64,000 nt of DNA from Chromohalobacter canadensis (GCF_034479555.1 NZ_CP140151.1:2914001-2978000); one strand, 5' to 3'; positions 16,473 to 22,456 are shown, numbered from the stretch's first letter. Numbers and translations are program-made. The notes: a model not told the origin generated them from the letters alone.

Positions 16473-16774
16473 GCGGCTACCTCCCGGCGCACGGCTTCGG
16501 CATTCTCGGCAACATACCGGTGCATGCCGACCGCCTGTTCCTCAACGGCTTCGAGATTCTCGACCACTAGGGCTAGCAGGGCGGCAAGATCGTCCTGATT
16601 GACTTCTACTGTCGGGATCGCGCCGTGCGGTTGGTACTCGACCAGTTCATGCACCAGGGCCAGTGAGCGACGGGCGCGCTGAAGTTGAGTCAGCGCGGTT
16701 TCATCGAGTGCCCACCAGTCACACAGGGCATAGGAACGCAGAGATTTGTGAATCATATCGGCTGCCTCACTCAT
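16469..16774 (-). CDS. Hypothetical helical element protein B
   Basis: A 101-residue protein, start MSEAADMIHKSLRSYALCDW, helical throughout, ending NAEAVRREVAA. It overlaps the PrtN-like gene by 8 bases upstream and the next gene by 4 bases downstream. Pseudomonas-type small phage regulators of unknown function have a similar layout, but I cannot name a family with confidence. Confidence 0.6.
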   Translation of the reverse strand: MSEAADMIHKSLRSYALCDWWALDETALTQLQRARRSLALVHELVEYQPHGAIPTVEVNQDDLAALLALVVENLEAVEEQAVGMHRYVAENAEAVRREVAA

Positions 16775-17027
16775 TTACGGCGGCCCACCACTGGCGAGCC
16801 TCGGCTTTGCGCTGATCCAGGTACCCGGCGAGATCGCCGGCACTGACCAGCCACGGGGACTTTTGCGAATCGACGGCGCGATAGGCTGGCACTGGCAGAG
16901 CCTGGGCGGCAGCGCGGGCACTGGCCGTGCGCGCGTTGACGCCAAAATAGCGCGGCGCGACCTCCTCGAGAGGGATTTCGGCGCGACCGTCGAATTCGGC
17001 GAGCAAGCCAAAGTAGGTAGGTCCCAT
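16767..17027 (-). CDS. PrtN-like transcriptional activator
   Basis: An 86-residue protein of the pyocin activator PrtN family. The pattern TYFGLLAEFDGRAEIPLEEV, then YFG and a helix, then SQKSPWLV-AGDLAGYLDQRKAEA matches PrtN, which in Pseudomonas switches on pyocin genes after DNA damage. The ATG at 17027 follows a run of seven G on the minus strand; a GTG three bases upstream is possible. In this element it may activate the operon or helper-phage promoters (inference). It is coupled by overlap to the next gene. Confidence 0.78.
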   Translation of the reverse strand: MGPTYFGLLAEFDGRAEIPLEEVAPRYFGVNARTASARAAAQALPVPAYRAVDSQKSPWLVSAGDLAGYLDQRKAEARQWWAAVNE

Positions 17028-17030
17028 CAC

Positions 17031-17258
17031 TTACCCCCCCTTTTCGCTGAGTGAGTGGCCAACGTTATCGAGGTTGTCGGCGATTTCCTGAATGAGTTCG
17101 ATGTGGCCTCGTGTTGCAGCGATGTCGATGTGACGGCCGATTCGACACTCTTCCTCTAAGGTGTGGGCCAGATGGCGAAGGGCGAGCTGGCTGGTCCTCA
17201 ACTCGGCGTGGAGCTGATGGCGTAGCCGTGTCTTGGCGGCTTTCAGGTGTGCATTCAT
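17031..17258 (-). CDS. Hypothetical small helical protein
   Basis: A 75-residue His/Leu-rich helical protein (MNAHLKAAKTRLRHQLHAEL...). GGAGG lies eight bases before the ATG at 17258, and the ATG overlaps the stop of the upstream gene. The gene ends in GAAAAGGGGGGGTAA; the seven-G run also serves as the ribosome site of the PrtN-like gene. Function unknown. Confidence 0.6.
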   Translation of the reverse strand: MNAHLKAAKTRLRHQLHAELRTSQLALRHLAHTLEEECRIGRHIDIAATRGHIELIQEIADNLDNVGHSLSEKGG

Positions 17259-17599
17259 CAATGCACCTCCTCGGCTATCGAGGCCGTTGGAGCGGTGGTT
17301 TGATTGGGAGTTATTACAGGGTGGGAGTCGTCGAGCGGGTAGAGCAGCCGCAGTAGCTCGGTGTGCGTGGCTGGGTCGATTGCGCCGAGTACTAGTGCCA
17401 TGCGAGCCATGCCCAGTATCTCTTCACGTTGCTCGGGTCGGCGATTGATTCGGTAGGCCACCAGGCGGGCACCAATGGCGTGGACGGCACGCTGATGCGC
17501 GGAGACCTGACGGTAATAGCGGTGGGCACCAGAATTGCATTCCGGGCAAGAGTTGATAATATCCATGATGTCTGTTCCATCCCAATAGTGTTCGGACAT
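17258..17599 (-). CDS. Hypothetical protein with a CxxC motif
   Basis: A protein of 113 residues if started at the ATG at 17599; a GTG at 17650 (130 residues) and an ATG at 17566 (102 residues) are alternatives, and none has a strong ribosome site. It contains NSCPECNSGAHRYYRQV, a possible half zinc site, followed by helices (EILGMARMALVLGAIDP, ELLRLLYPL). Similar Cys-pair proteins are common in early phage operons. Function unknown. Confidence 0.55.
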   Translation of the reverse strand: MSEHYWDGTDIMDIINSCPECNSGAHRYYRQVSAHQRAVHAIGARLVAYRINRRPEQREEILGMARMALVLGAIDPATHTELLRLLYPLDDSHPVITPNQTTAPTASIAEEVH

Positions 17600-17639
17600 T
17601 GAGGCCCTGGGTGTTGGCGCACCTGGGGTCTCGTCGTTT

Positions 17640-17795
17640 CTAACCGGCACGCTGTGTGCTGTGTTGCATGACTTCCTTCAGTAGCTGATTGATCAACCAG
17701 GTTTGGGGTCGATCATCTGCTTTCGCTTTTGTCTCGATCCAGGCTTTCACCGCGGGCTCTAGCCGGATCTTCATCTGTGGGTCTGTTCGTTTCAT
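17640..17795 (-). CDS. Ribbon-helix-helix (Arc/Mnt-type) DNA-binding protein, 51 residues
   Basis: A short gene on the minus strand whose product starts MKRTDPQMKIRLEPAVKAW and continues with two helices ending LINQLLKEV. The beta-strand TDPQMKIRLE followed by two helices is the Arc/Mnt fold; the protein probably binds DNA as a dimer. It is the first gene of the leftward operon and lies head to head with a paralogous Arc-like gene (17885-18214), both starting with a TDPQ-K-R strand. The spacer has a large inverted repeat (17814-17844). Its position suggests a lysogeny-type switch. Confidence 0.75.
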   Translation of the reverse strand: MKRTDPQMKIRLEPAVKAWIETKAKADDRPQTWLINQLLKEVMQHSTQRAG

Positions 17796-17800
17796 CGTCA

Positions 17801-17844
17801 GGTCCTTAGTGCACCTAGTAGGTCCTTAAAAGGTACCTACTAGG
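17801..17844. promoter_or_regulatory. Operator between divergent RHH genes
   Basis: CCTAGTAGGT (17814-17823) and ACCTACTAGG (17835-17844) form a perfect 10-bp inverted repeat 11 bases apart; a GGTCCTTA direct repeat occurs at 17801-17808 and 17821-17828. Arc/Mnt-type proteins bind such paired half-sites (Mnt sites contain AGGTCC). It should control both the leftward operon and the rightward Arc-like gene. Confidence 0.7.
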
Positions 17845-17884
17845 TTTATTGCCGTCAACACCTATGTGGTCCATTATTCACATC

Positions 17885-18214
17885 ATGACGACACAGCAGA
17901 CCGACCCTCAGTACAAACTTCGCATGCCAGCGGAGTTGCGGGACTCTCTCAAAGAAGCCTCGAAAGCGAATAACCGATCTATGAACGCGGAAATCGTTGC
18001 GCGTCTTCAGCAGAGCTTCGAGGTAGAGCATCGCGAGGCTATGTACGATGATGTGCCGCCCAAGCTGATGCTGAAGTTATTGGAAGGCTTCCGTTATCAG
18101 CTGATGGAGCAAATCAAGGATGGCACTGCCGAACCAGGCTTCCCTCACCTGGACCCTGGCTATGTGGAGATAAAAACGGGCCCGGATGAGGATGACTCCG
18201 GCTCTAAGTCTTAG
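17885..18214 (+). CDS. Arc-family ribbon-helix-helix repressor
   Basis: A 109-residue regulator. Residues 7-50 (TDPQYKLRMPAELRDSLKEA then SMNAEIVARLQQSF) form the beta-strand/helix/helix DNA-binding unit of Arc-family proteins; the remaining acidic C-terminus may oligomerise. Start is uncertain: ATG at 17885 matches the family's usual short leader but lacks a ribosome site; ATG at 17864 would add seven residues. It is divergent from the 51-residue paralogue and followed by a strong terminator, so it is probably the maintenance repressor of the element (inference). Confidence 0.8.
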   Translation: MTTQQTDPQYKLRMPAELRDSLKEASKANNRSMNAEIVARLQQSFEVEHREAMYDDVPPKLMLKLLEGFRYQLMEQIKDGTAEPGFPHLDPGYVEIKTGPDEDDSGSKS

Positions 18215-18238
18215 GGAAAAGCCCATCCCGCACATAGC

Positions 18239-18267
18239 AAAGCGCCGCCCATCTGGGCGGCGCTTTT
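18239..18267 (+). terminator. Terminator of the Arc-like gene
   Basis: AAAGCGCCGCCCA pairs with TGGGCGGCGCTTT across a two-base gap, followed by T-rich sequence (TTTTGTTT). It may work in both directions. Confidence 0.85.
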
Positions 18268-18339
18268 GTTTGGGCTCGTGCCTGAGGCTGTCATTGCCGG
18301 TAGGCTGGCCGGTGCCGACCTTAACCAGGAGTAAGCGCG

Positions 18340-18543
18340 ATGAGTGTCAGATGCCCACACTGCGATGAAGGACTCAAGACCCAGCCGGAGAAGCTAGACC
18401 CGGCTCCGATCTATGAGGCGACGACGGTGCTCGCACAGTGTGCCAACTCGTTCTGTGGCTGGGGTGGACATCTGAAGGTCTCGTTGGAGCGGGTCACGAA
18501 GTCCAGCCGTTTGGAAGCCGCCACGGAAGCTACCGACGTCTAG
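18340..18543 (+). CDS. Ogr/Delta-type zinc-finger late-gene activator
   Basis: A 67-residue protein with VRCPHCDEG at the start and QCANSFCGWGGH in the middle: the CPxC ... CxNxxC zinc-binding layout of P2 Ogr and the P4 Delta half-domain, which activate late tail and capsid promoters of P2-like phages. AGGAG lies eight bases before the ATG. It is transcribed alone between two terminators. In a satellite, such a protein could switch on the helper's late genes or the element's own tape measure operon. The zinc-finger reading is direct; the target promoters are inference. Confidence 0.82.
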   Translation: MSVRCPHCDEGLKTQPEKLDPAPIYEATTVLAQCANSFCGWGGHLKVSLERVTKSSRLEAATEATDV

Positions 18544-18550
18544 AAACGCG

Positions 18551-18582
18551 AGCGCCCCGCCGACGACGGCCGGCGGGGCGCT
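18551..18582 (+). terminator. Terminator after the Ogr-like gene
   Basis: AGCGCCCCGCCG and CGGCGGGGCGCT form a perfect 12-bp stem with an 8-base loop, eight bases after the stop. The T-tract is weak (ATCTTGTT). Confidence 0.75.
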
Positions 18583-18659
18583 ATCTTGTTCACACGATTG
18601 ATGTGGTCAATGGCTTGGTCGCGACTCGGGCTCGCCAGCGGCCCTGATGATGGAGAGGG

Positions 18660-18962
18660 TTACACGTGGAAGCCGCGGTGTGTACCGTCAGGCATCTCTA
18701 CATCCAGGCGGACTTTCCCTCCAATGGCCTCAACGTAACGCTTGAGGGAGCTCAATCGGAGATCCTGACCACTTTTCTCCATACCTGCAATGGTCGGCTG
18801 TTTGACGCCTAGAGCCTCAGCCATATCCGCTTGCGTCATTTCGACCAACTGGCGAATTTCCGATAGGCGGAGTTCCAGGAGCATTGCATCAGCTTTCGCC
18901 TTGGCGCGATTGACGAGCTCCGGATTCTCGTTGGCGACGAGTTGGTTCAGTGTACGAGCCAT
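18660..18962 (-). CDS. HigA/XRE-type antitoxin
   Basis: A 100-residue helix-turn-helix protein with LSEIRQLVEMTQADMAEALG, VKQPTIAGMEKSGQD and LRLSSLKRYVEAIGGKV, the usual XRE antitoxin layout that pairs with HigB/RelE toxins. ATG at 18962 has AGGTG upstream; the GTG at 18971 is an alternative. It is the second gene of the pair (toxin first), the HigBA order, and is ten bases downstream of the toxin stop. It probably represses the pair at 19332-19363. Confidence 0.85.
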   Translation of the reverse strand: MARTLNQLVANENPELVNRAKAKADAMLLELRLSEIRQLVEMTQADMAEALGVKQPTIAGMEKSGQDLRLSSLKRYVEAIGGKVRLDVEMPDGTHRGFHV

Positions 18963-18972
18963 AGCTTTCACC

Positions 18973-19314
18973 TCACTTCAGTGACTCCAGGTGGGCAGCG
19001 TACTCCCGGTCTGCCACTGGGATCATGTCATCATAGAAACGCTTATTGCCGCTCTTGTTCCCGGCGCAGAGCAGTACACCTGTCCGCTGAGGATCGAAGG
19101 CGAAGAAGGCCCTTAGAGGCTGGCCCTGGCTCTGAATCCTCAGCTCCTTCATGTTGCGATATTGCGAGCCGTTCACGGTGTCAGCATGAGGACGAGGCAA
19201 CATCGGCCCTCTTTCCTGCAGCATCAAGAGCGCTGCAAGTACGTTCTCCCGGTTGATGTCGTCCAGTGAGAAGTACCACTCTTCAAACGTCTCGGTCTGC
19301 TCTATCGGCCACAT
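18973..19314 (-). CDS. HigB/RelE-family toxin
   Basis: A 113-residue toxin of the gp49-like HigB group: TETFEEWYFSL, a helical LAALLMLQERGPMLPRPHADTVNGS, then NMKELRIQSQGQPLRAFFAFDP and GVLLCAGNKSGNKRFYDDMI, the characteristic KELR, FAFD and KxxxKFY-type segments. These mRNA interferases act at the ribosome. The ATG at 19314 is preceded by GAAGGGTGAA; a GTG at 19329 is possible. Together with the antitoxin it probably stabilises the element. Confidence 0.85.
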   Translation of the reverse strand: MWPIEQTETFEEWYFSLDDINRENVLAALLMLQERGPMLPRPHADTVNGSQYRNMKELRIQSQGQPLRAFFAFDPQRTGVLLCAGNKSGNKRFYDDMIPVADREYAAHLESLK

Positions 19315-19331
19315 TGCTTCACCCTTCACTT

Positions 19332-19363
19332 ATAGGATTAAGGCTATATAGGTTAAATCCTAT
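19332..19363. promoter_or_regulatory. Inverted-repeat operator upstream of the toxin-antitoxin pair
   Basis: ATAGGATT (19332-19339) and AATCCTAT (19356-19363) are exact inverted repeats flanking the AT-rich centre TATATAGG, 18 bases upstream of the toxin ATG. This fits autoregulation by the antitoxin. Confidence 0.6.
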
Positions 19364-19513
19364 TGTCAAGCCGGCGCGGCCTCTGCCCAGATTCCGGCGT
19401 GCCAGCTGTTCGAGAGGTTTTGTGGTGAAGGCTACCAGCGACGTTTAGAACAACCGTGCAGGCGCTGCCCGAGACTCGGAGGGAAAGTGGATCAAGCCAT
19501 TTTCTGTGTGGCG

Positions 19514-19532
19514 TTGCTACGGATTCGCTACA
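19514..19532. repeat. Integrase arm-type sites, right end
   Basis: TTGCTACG (19514-19521) and TCGCTACA (19525-19532), 11 bp apart, in the same relation as the pair at 6319-6337 on the left. They lie 35 bases inside attR. Confidence 0.6.
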
Positions 19533-19562
19533 GAATGTCTGAAAGTCCCGCCGTTTAGGGCT

Positions 19563-19640
19563 TTATGTCCAATCCATCATCGGGGCCACAGAAAATCGGC
19601 GGGCCCGCGCTAGCGAGTCTTTCGCTGATTTTTCAACCAT
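19563..19640 (-). pseudogene. dusA: Displaced native 5' end of dusA
   Basis: A 25-codon remnant with a GGAGAC ribosome site upstream of the ATG at 19640. It reads MVEKSAKDSLARARR followed by FSVAPMMDWT and then TAA, which is element DNA. The FSVAPMMDWT peptide is also encoded at the left end with different codons. This fixes the integration point and shows that the host gene's own leader was exchanged for one from the element. Confidence 0.9.
19567..19580. repeat. attR core (14-bp direct repeat)
   Basis: GTCCAATCCATCAT, identical to 6177-6190. To its right the native 5' end of dusA continues; to its left is element sequence. Confidence 0.9.
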
Positions 19641-19691
19641 TTACGGTCTCCGGTGAAGGGGTAAGAACGATAGCGGGTGCAGCGGCCGTGT

Positions 19692-19719
19692 ATTGTACGT
19701 CATACGGGTAGCTCGGCAA
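19692..19719 (-). promoter_or_regulatory. Orphan native dusA promoter
   Basis: On the minus strand TTGCCG, a 16-base spacer and TACAAT lie 52 bases upstream of the displaced dusA ATG. After integration it points across attR into the element, towards the toxin-antitoxin genes. Confidence 0.45.
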
Positions 19720-19805
19720 TATCGCTGGGGTCGAGTCTGTCGGCTCCTGTGCGAGTTAATGGCGCTACTGTGGCCTACGTTACATTCTGGGACATTAAAT
19801 TGGCA

Positions 19806-19832
19806 TTGTTTAATGCAGGTTATTTTTACTAT
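19806..19832 (+). promoter_or_regulatory. Promoter of the candidate Csr/Rsm RNA
   Basis: TTGTTT (19806-19811), a 15-base spacer and TACTAT (19827-19832). About 70 bases upstream of the expected start is TGTGGCCTACGTTACA (19769-19784), an imperfect and two bases short version of the GacA/UvrY palindrome TGTAAG-N6-CTTACA; that resemblance is weak. Confidence 0.4.
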
Positions 19833-19839
19833 TGCGCTT

Positions 19840-20001
19840 CTTCTGCCATGGTGATCATGCCCGCCAAGGAAAGGCGGGAAGCAAGGAAGATAGGCAGCAA
19901 GGACGCCTAGCACAGCAAGGAGGCGCGGACAGGATGTCCGTGAAAGCTGCAAGGAAATGCAGGTTTGCATAAAAGCCCGACCGTCTTGGTCGGGTTTTTT
20001 T
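19840..20001 (+). ncRNA. Candidate CsrA/RsmA-binding small RNA (RsmY/RsmZ/CsrB-like)
   Basis: About 160 nt with six GGA motifs: 19868, 19885, 19901, 19919, 19932 and 19953. Four are presented in hairpin loops: CCCGCC-AAGGAAA-GGCGGG (19860-19878), TAGGC-AGCAAGGAC-GCCTA (19891-19909), CGGAC-AGGAT-GTCCG (19926-19940) and CTGCA-AGGAAA-TGCAG (19947-19962). Two more AAGGA lie between hairpins. It ends in a strong terminator (AGCCCGACC/GGTCGGGTT plus seven T, 19974-20001). This is the design of RNAs that sequester the translational regulator CsrA/RsmA. No protein frame fits. It lies outside the element; before integration it would have been next to and divergent from dusA. Confidence 0.8.
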
Positions 20002-20004
20002 GTG

Positions 20005-20298
20005 TCAGGGCGACTGATTGCGCTGGTCTCTGAGCGAGCGTTGTGAGTCTTCTAGACGGCGTTGAGAGCGCTTGAGTTGACGCTCTTGACGCTGACGCTC
20101 ATCGAAACGTTCATTGCGGTGTTCGCTGCGGTTCAGCGACTGGCGACGCTCGATCGTGGTGGCGCGATCGCTGCTGACTTCACGCTGCAGTTGATTGCGC
20201 TGTCGACTGTCGTTGAGCGAGTCGCGCTGACCATCGTCATCCGCCAGCACCGGCCATGCCAGGGCGAACAGTGTCACCAGCAAAATGGCTTTCATCAT
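20005..20298 (-). CDS. Small exported Arg/Gln-rich protein
   Basis: A 97-residue precursor with a signal peptide, MMKAILLVTLFALAWPVLA, and predicted cleavage before DDDGQ. The mature protein is extremely rich in Arg, Gln, Glu and Ser (QRDSLNDSRQRNQLQRE, ERQRQERQLKRSQRRLEDS) and should be a charged periplasmic coiled coil. GGGAGG precedes the ATG at 20298. It ends a few bases from the convergent RNA gene's terminator. I do not recognise a family; periplasmic stress proteins with Arg-rich repeats look similar in composition only. Confidence 0.7.
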   Translation of the reverse strand: MMKAILLVTLFALAWPVLADDDGQRDSLNDSRQRNQLQREVSSDRATTIERRQSLNRSEHRNERFDERQRQERQLKRSQRRLEDSQRSLRDQRNQSP

Positions 20299-20387
20299 TA
20301 TGCCTCCCGTCGATGAGGTCTGCACAGTATGGACCAAGACGTACGCCATGGAATTCCTGAGACGGTCGGAAAGCCTGCTGGTGAGCG

Positions 20388-21032
20388 TCAATCGCTGTCG
20401 TTACGCTGTTGCCAGCGAGCCTGAAGGCGCCCCGCGATTCGAAAAGGGAATGGCTGGTTTGGGTCGACGGTAGTGCGATGCGAAGGGTCGACGATATGCA
20501 ACGTCTCCGGATCAGGCTGGCTCAGGTGCTGGATTGTGAGTGCATGCCGCCATTCGAGCAGGTAAAGCCCTTCCTGTCGGAAGTGCGAGGTAGGAAGAAT
20601 GGCGGCGATATCGCCTTCCTCAAGATAGGATAATGTCTCACCGGTGCCTGGCGTCACTAGGTAACACCCCCGAACGAGGGCGTCGATTGAGGTACCCGAA
20701 CTGGGAAGAGGGGCAGCGAGCGTGTGAGCTTCCCACGGCACCGGGGGCATGGTGTGTAGTGCCAAGAGGCGTGCATTACCGGCCACGTCCTCGGTGATAC
20801 GTTGTGAAGCCGTGGATGTGGAGACGGCAGTGCCATCTTCGAGTAGTCGCTCGAGCGGGCAATGCAGCGCCTCGGCCAGCGCGATGAGCCGCTCGTGTCC
20901 GACTTGTCTAATCGTGCCGGATTCCCAATAGGAAATCGTGACGTCCGATACGCCGACACGTCTGGCTAATGCAGCCTTGCTCAAGCCGGCGTCTATCCTT
21001 AGCTGCTTGATCCGGGGTCCCAGTGCGTCCAT
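20388..21032 (-). CDS. XRE-family regulator with C-terminal LexA/CI-like domain
   Basis: A 214-residue regulator. Residues 5-60 form the helix-turn-helix (IKQLRIDAGLSKAALARRVG, VSDVTISYWESG), and the C-terminal half (VRGCYLVTPGTGETLSYLEEGDIAAILPTSHFRQEGLYLLEW) resembles the peptidase-like domain of CI/LexA-type repressors. However, I see no clear catalytic Ser/Lys pair. The ATG at 21032 is chosen by domain start; the upstream codons to 21116 look non-coding. Position next to the element is coincidental, as it lies beyond attR and the RNA gene. Target unknown. Confidence 0.75.
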   Translation of the reverse strand: MDALGPRIKQLRIDAGLSKAALARRVGVSDVTISYWESGTIRQVGHERLIALAEALHCPLERLLEDGTAVSTSTASQRITEDVAGNARLLALHTMPPVPWEAHTLAAPLPSSGTSIDALVRGCYLVTPGTGETLSYLEEGDIAAILPTSHFRQEGLYLLEWRHALTIQHLSQPDPETLHIVDPSHRTTVDPNQPFPFRIAGRLQARWQQRNDSD

Positions 21033-21160
21033 GTAGACATCTCGCCATGAGGTGAACGCGTTAGCATATCCAGCCAATGGCAAAGTATGTTTCGGGTTGA
21101 GGGTTATGAACAGCACGTATTGCGTATGCCGTATTCGGACGGCAATGAGGGAAGGAGAGA

Positions 21161-21277
21161 ATGAGGAAGAAAAGAGCGCCGGCCGTCCCGGAGAACAGCC
21201 TGGTGGCGCAAAGAAAAGCTCGTTTCACTGAAGACGCCACACGGCGCAGGAAAGCCGAAGCCGTCGAGCACCGTTAG
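21161..21277 (+). CDS. Possible 38-residue basic small protein
   Basis: ATG at 21161 with GGAAGGAGAGA directly upstream, a very good ribosome site, opens a 38-codon frame: MRKKRAPAVPENSLVAQRKA then a charged end with RRRKAEAVEHR. Nothing else occupies the 408 bases between the XRE gene (21032) and the LysR gene (21441). Not recognised. Confidence 0.35.
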   Translation: MRKKRAPAVPENSLVAQRKARFTEDATRRRKAEAVEHR

Positions 21278-21390
21278 CGTGCGCGTGGCAACTTCGCTAG
21301 AAAAGGCCACGCATGTCGGGAGCGATACATCGCTTGCCCGAGCGCGCCCAGTATAGGCAGTCGGCCTTTGCGTAATAAGAGGGTACAATC

Positions 21391-21421
21391 GAAAACTAGT
21401 GTTTCTAATTTGGAAACTAGT
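21391..21421. promoter_or_regulatory. GAAACTAGT repeats upstream of the LysR gene
   Basis: GAAAACTAGT (21391-21400) and GGAAACTAGT (21412-21421), direct repeats 21 bp apart (two helical turns), each containing the palindrome ACTAGT. TACAAT (21384-21389) lies just upstream. A likely binding site for the LysR protein itself. Confidence 0.5.
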
Positions 21422-21440
21422 ATGTCGGAGTATCTTCAAC

Positions 21441-22337
21441 ATGACGACACTGGATGCATTGCGTGTCTTCGTCGAGGTCGTTCGTGCGGGCAGTTTTACC
21501 TCAGCGGCGCGGCGTCTGAGTATTTCCAAGTCGTTGGCTTCCAAGCGTGTGGCTGCACTCGAGGATGAGTTGAGCGTCAGTCTATTAAATCGTTCGACGC
21601 GTTCGCTGCGCCTCACGGAAGCTGGACAGATCTATTACGAGCATGGGTTGCGGGTCATCGAAGAGTTGCAGACGGCGGAGGCGCAGGTGCAGTCGGTGAC
21701 GTCGCAACCTCGGGGGCAACTCAAGGTCAGTGCCCAGGTGAGCTTCGGCTTCATGTACTTGGCGGCGCCGACGACGGCCTTCATGCGCCGCTATCCCGAG
21801 ATGTCGGTGGAAATCCTGCTTGAGGATCAGCGCTTCGAGCCCATCGACGAGTCGGTGGATCTGGCCATTCGCATGGGGCCGATGCCGCCTTCGAGCCTGG
21901 TGTCGCGTCCGCTGTGCAAAGTGGTGTATGGCCTGTACGCCGCGCCGGATTATCTCGCTCGTGTCGGGCGACCGCTGCATCCCAAGGACATCGCCGAGTT
22001 CGATACAGTGTTCTACGGCAATTACGATCTCGGCGCTCACTGGCGCTTTTCGCTCAATGGACAGCCGCTGGATATCGAGCCCAACTCACGTCTAGTGATC
22101 AATAATCTGCTGGGGGTGGTCGAAGCGGCAAAGGCAGGGTTCGGCTTGGCTTACCTGCCGACATTCGCGGCGCGCGCGGCGGTGGAGGAAGGGCAGCTGA
22201 CACCCCTCTTGCAACCGTATTGGAACGAGCACGGCAGCATGTTGGTGTTGTTCCGCTCGCGCAAATATCTGCCCGACAAGACCCGGGCTTACCTCGATTT
22301 CATCACCGAGTGGTTTCGCGAGCATCTGGCCTTGTGA
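21441..22337 (+). CDS. LysR-family transcriptional regulator
   Basis: A 298-residue regulator. Residues 3-60 form the winged helix (LDALRVFVEVVRAGSFTSAA, SKSLASKRVAALEDEL, LLNRSTRSLRLTEAG), and residues about 90-295 the two-lobe effector-binding domain. It belongs to the CrgA-like group (RPLC, DYLAR-GRPLHP). The ATG at 21441 matches the family's short leader. It is separate from gltX (120 bases downstream), so the regulated gene is not obvious. Confidence 0.88.
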   Translation: MTTLDALRVFVEVVRAGSFTSAARRLSISKSLASKRVAALEDELSVSLLNRSTRSLRLTEAGQIYYEHGLRVIEELQTAEAQVQSVTSQPRGQLKVSAQVSFGFMYLAAPTTAFMRRYPEMSVEILLEDQRFEPIDESVDLAIRMGPMPPSSLVSRPLCKVVYGLYAAPDYLARVGRPLHPKDIAEFDTVFYGNYDLGAHWRFSLNGQPLDIEPNSRLVINNLLGVVEAAKAGFGLAYLPTFAARAAVEEGQLTPLLQPYWNEHGSMLVLFRSRKYLPDKTRAYLDFITEWFREHLAL

Positions 22338-22456
22338 AGAACGTGCTGGACGAGTGCCATAGGGCCTATCCGATGCGTTTGTCTCGGCGGTGCTGATGCC
22401 GGGTAGGTGCATGCGTATAATGATGCCATCGTCAGTCACCAATGATCGGGAACTTC

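Larger units (their letters stand above)
6177..19580. mobile_element. Integrated phage-derived element (candidate phage satellite) in the 5' end of dusA
   Basis: About 13.4 kb bounded by the 14-bp repeat GTCCAATCCATCAT at both ends, with an integrase next to the left end and a fragment of the target gene beyond the right end. The leftward operon runs from 17795 down to 7857 and includes PrtN-like, AlpA-like, gpA-type replication, Psu-like and tape measure genes; rightward genes are an Arc-like regulator and an Ogr-like activator; a toxin-antitoxin pair sits by the right end. Known: dusA is a documented integration target for prophages and islands. Not found: any terminase, portal, capsid, tube, sheath, baseplate, tail fibre, holin or endolysin. 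It is therefore either a satellite that depends on a helper phage or a deleted P2-like prophage; all visible genes are intact. Confidence 0.85.

Noticed and set aside
6177..19580. Insertion sequences or transposases within the element
   Set aside because: No transposase-like protein and no terminal inverted repeats with target duplications were seen.
20388..21032. XRE regulator as the element's CI repressor
   Set aside because: It lies beyond attR and the native dusA remnant, hence outside the element.
21104..21616. A 170-codon minus-strand frame over the LysR start and spacer
   Set aside because: Low-complexity, no ribosome site, overlaps the clear LysR gene.
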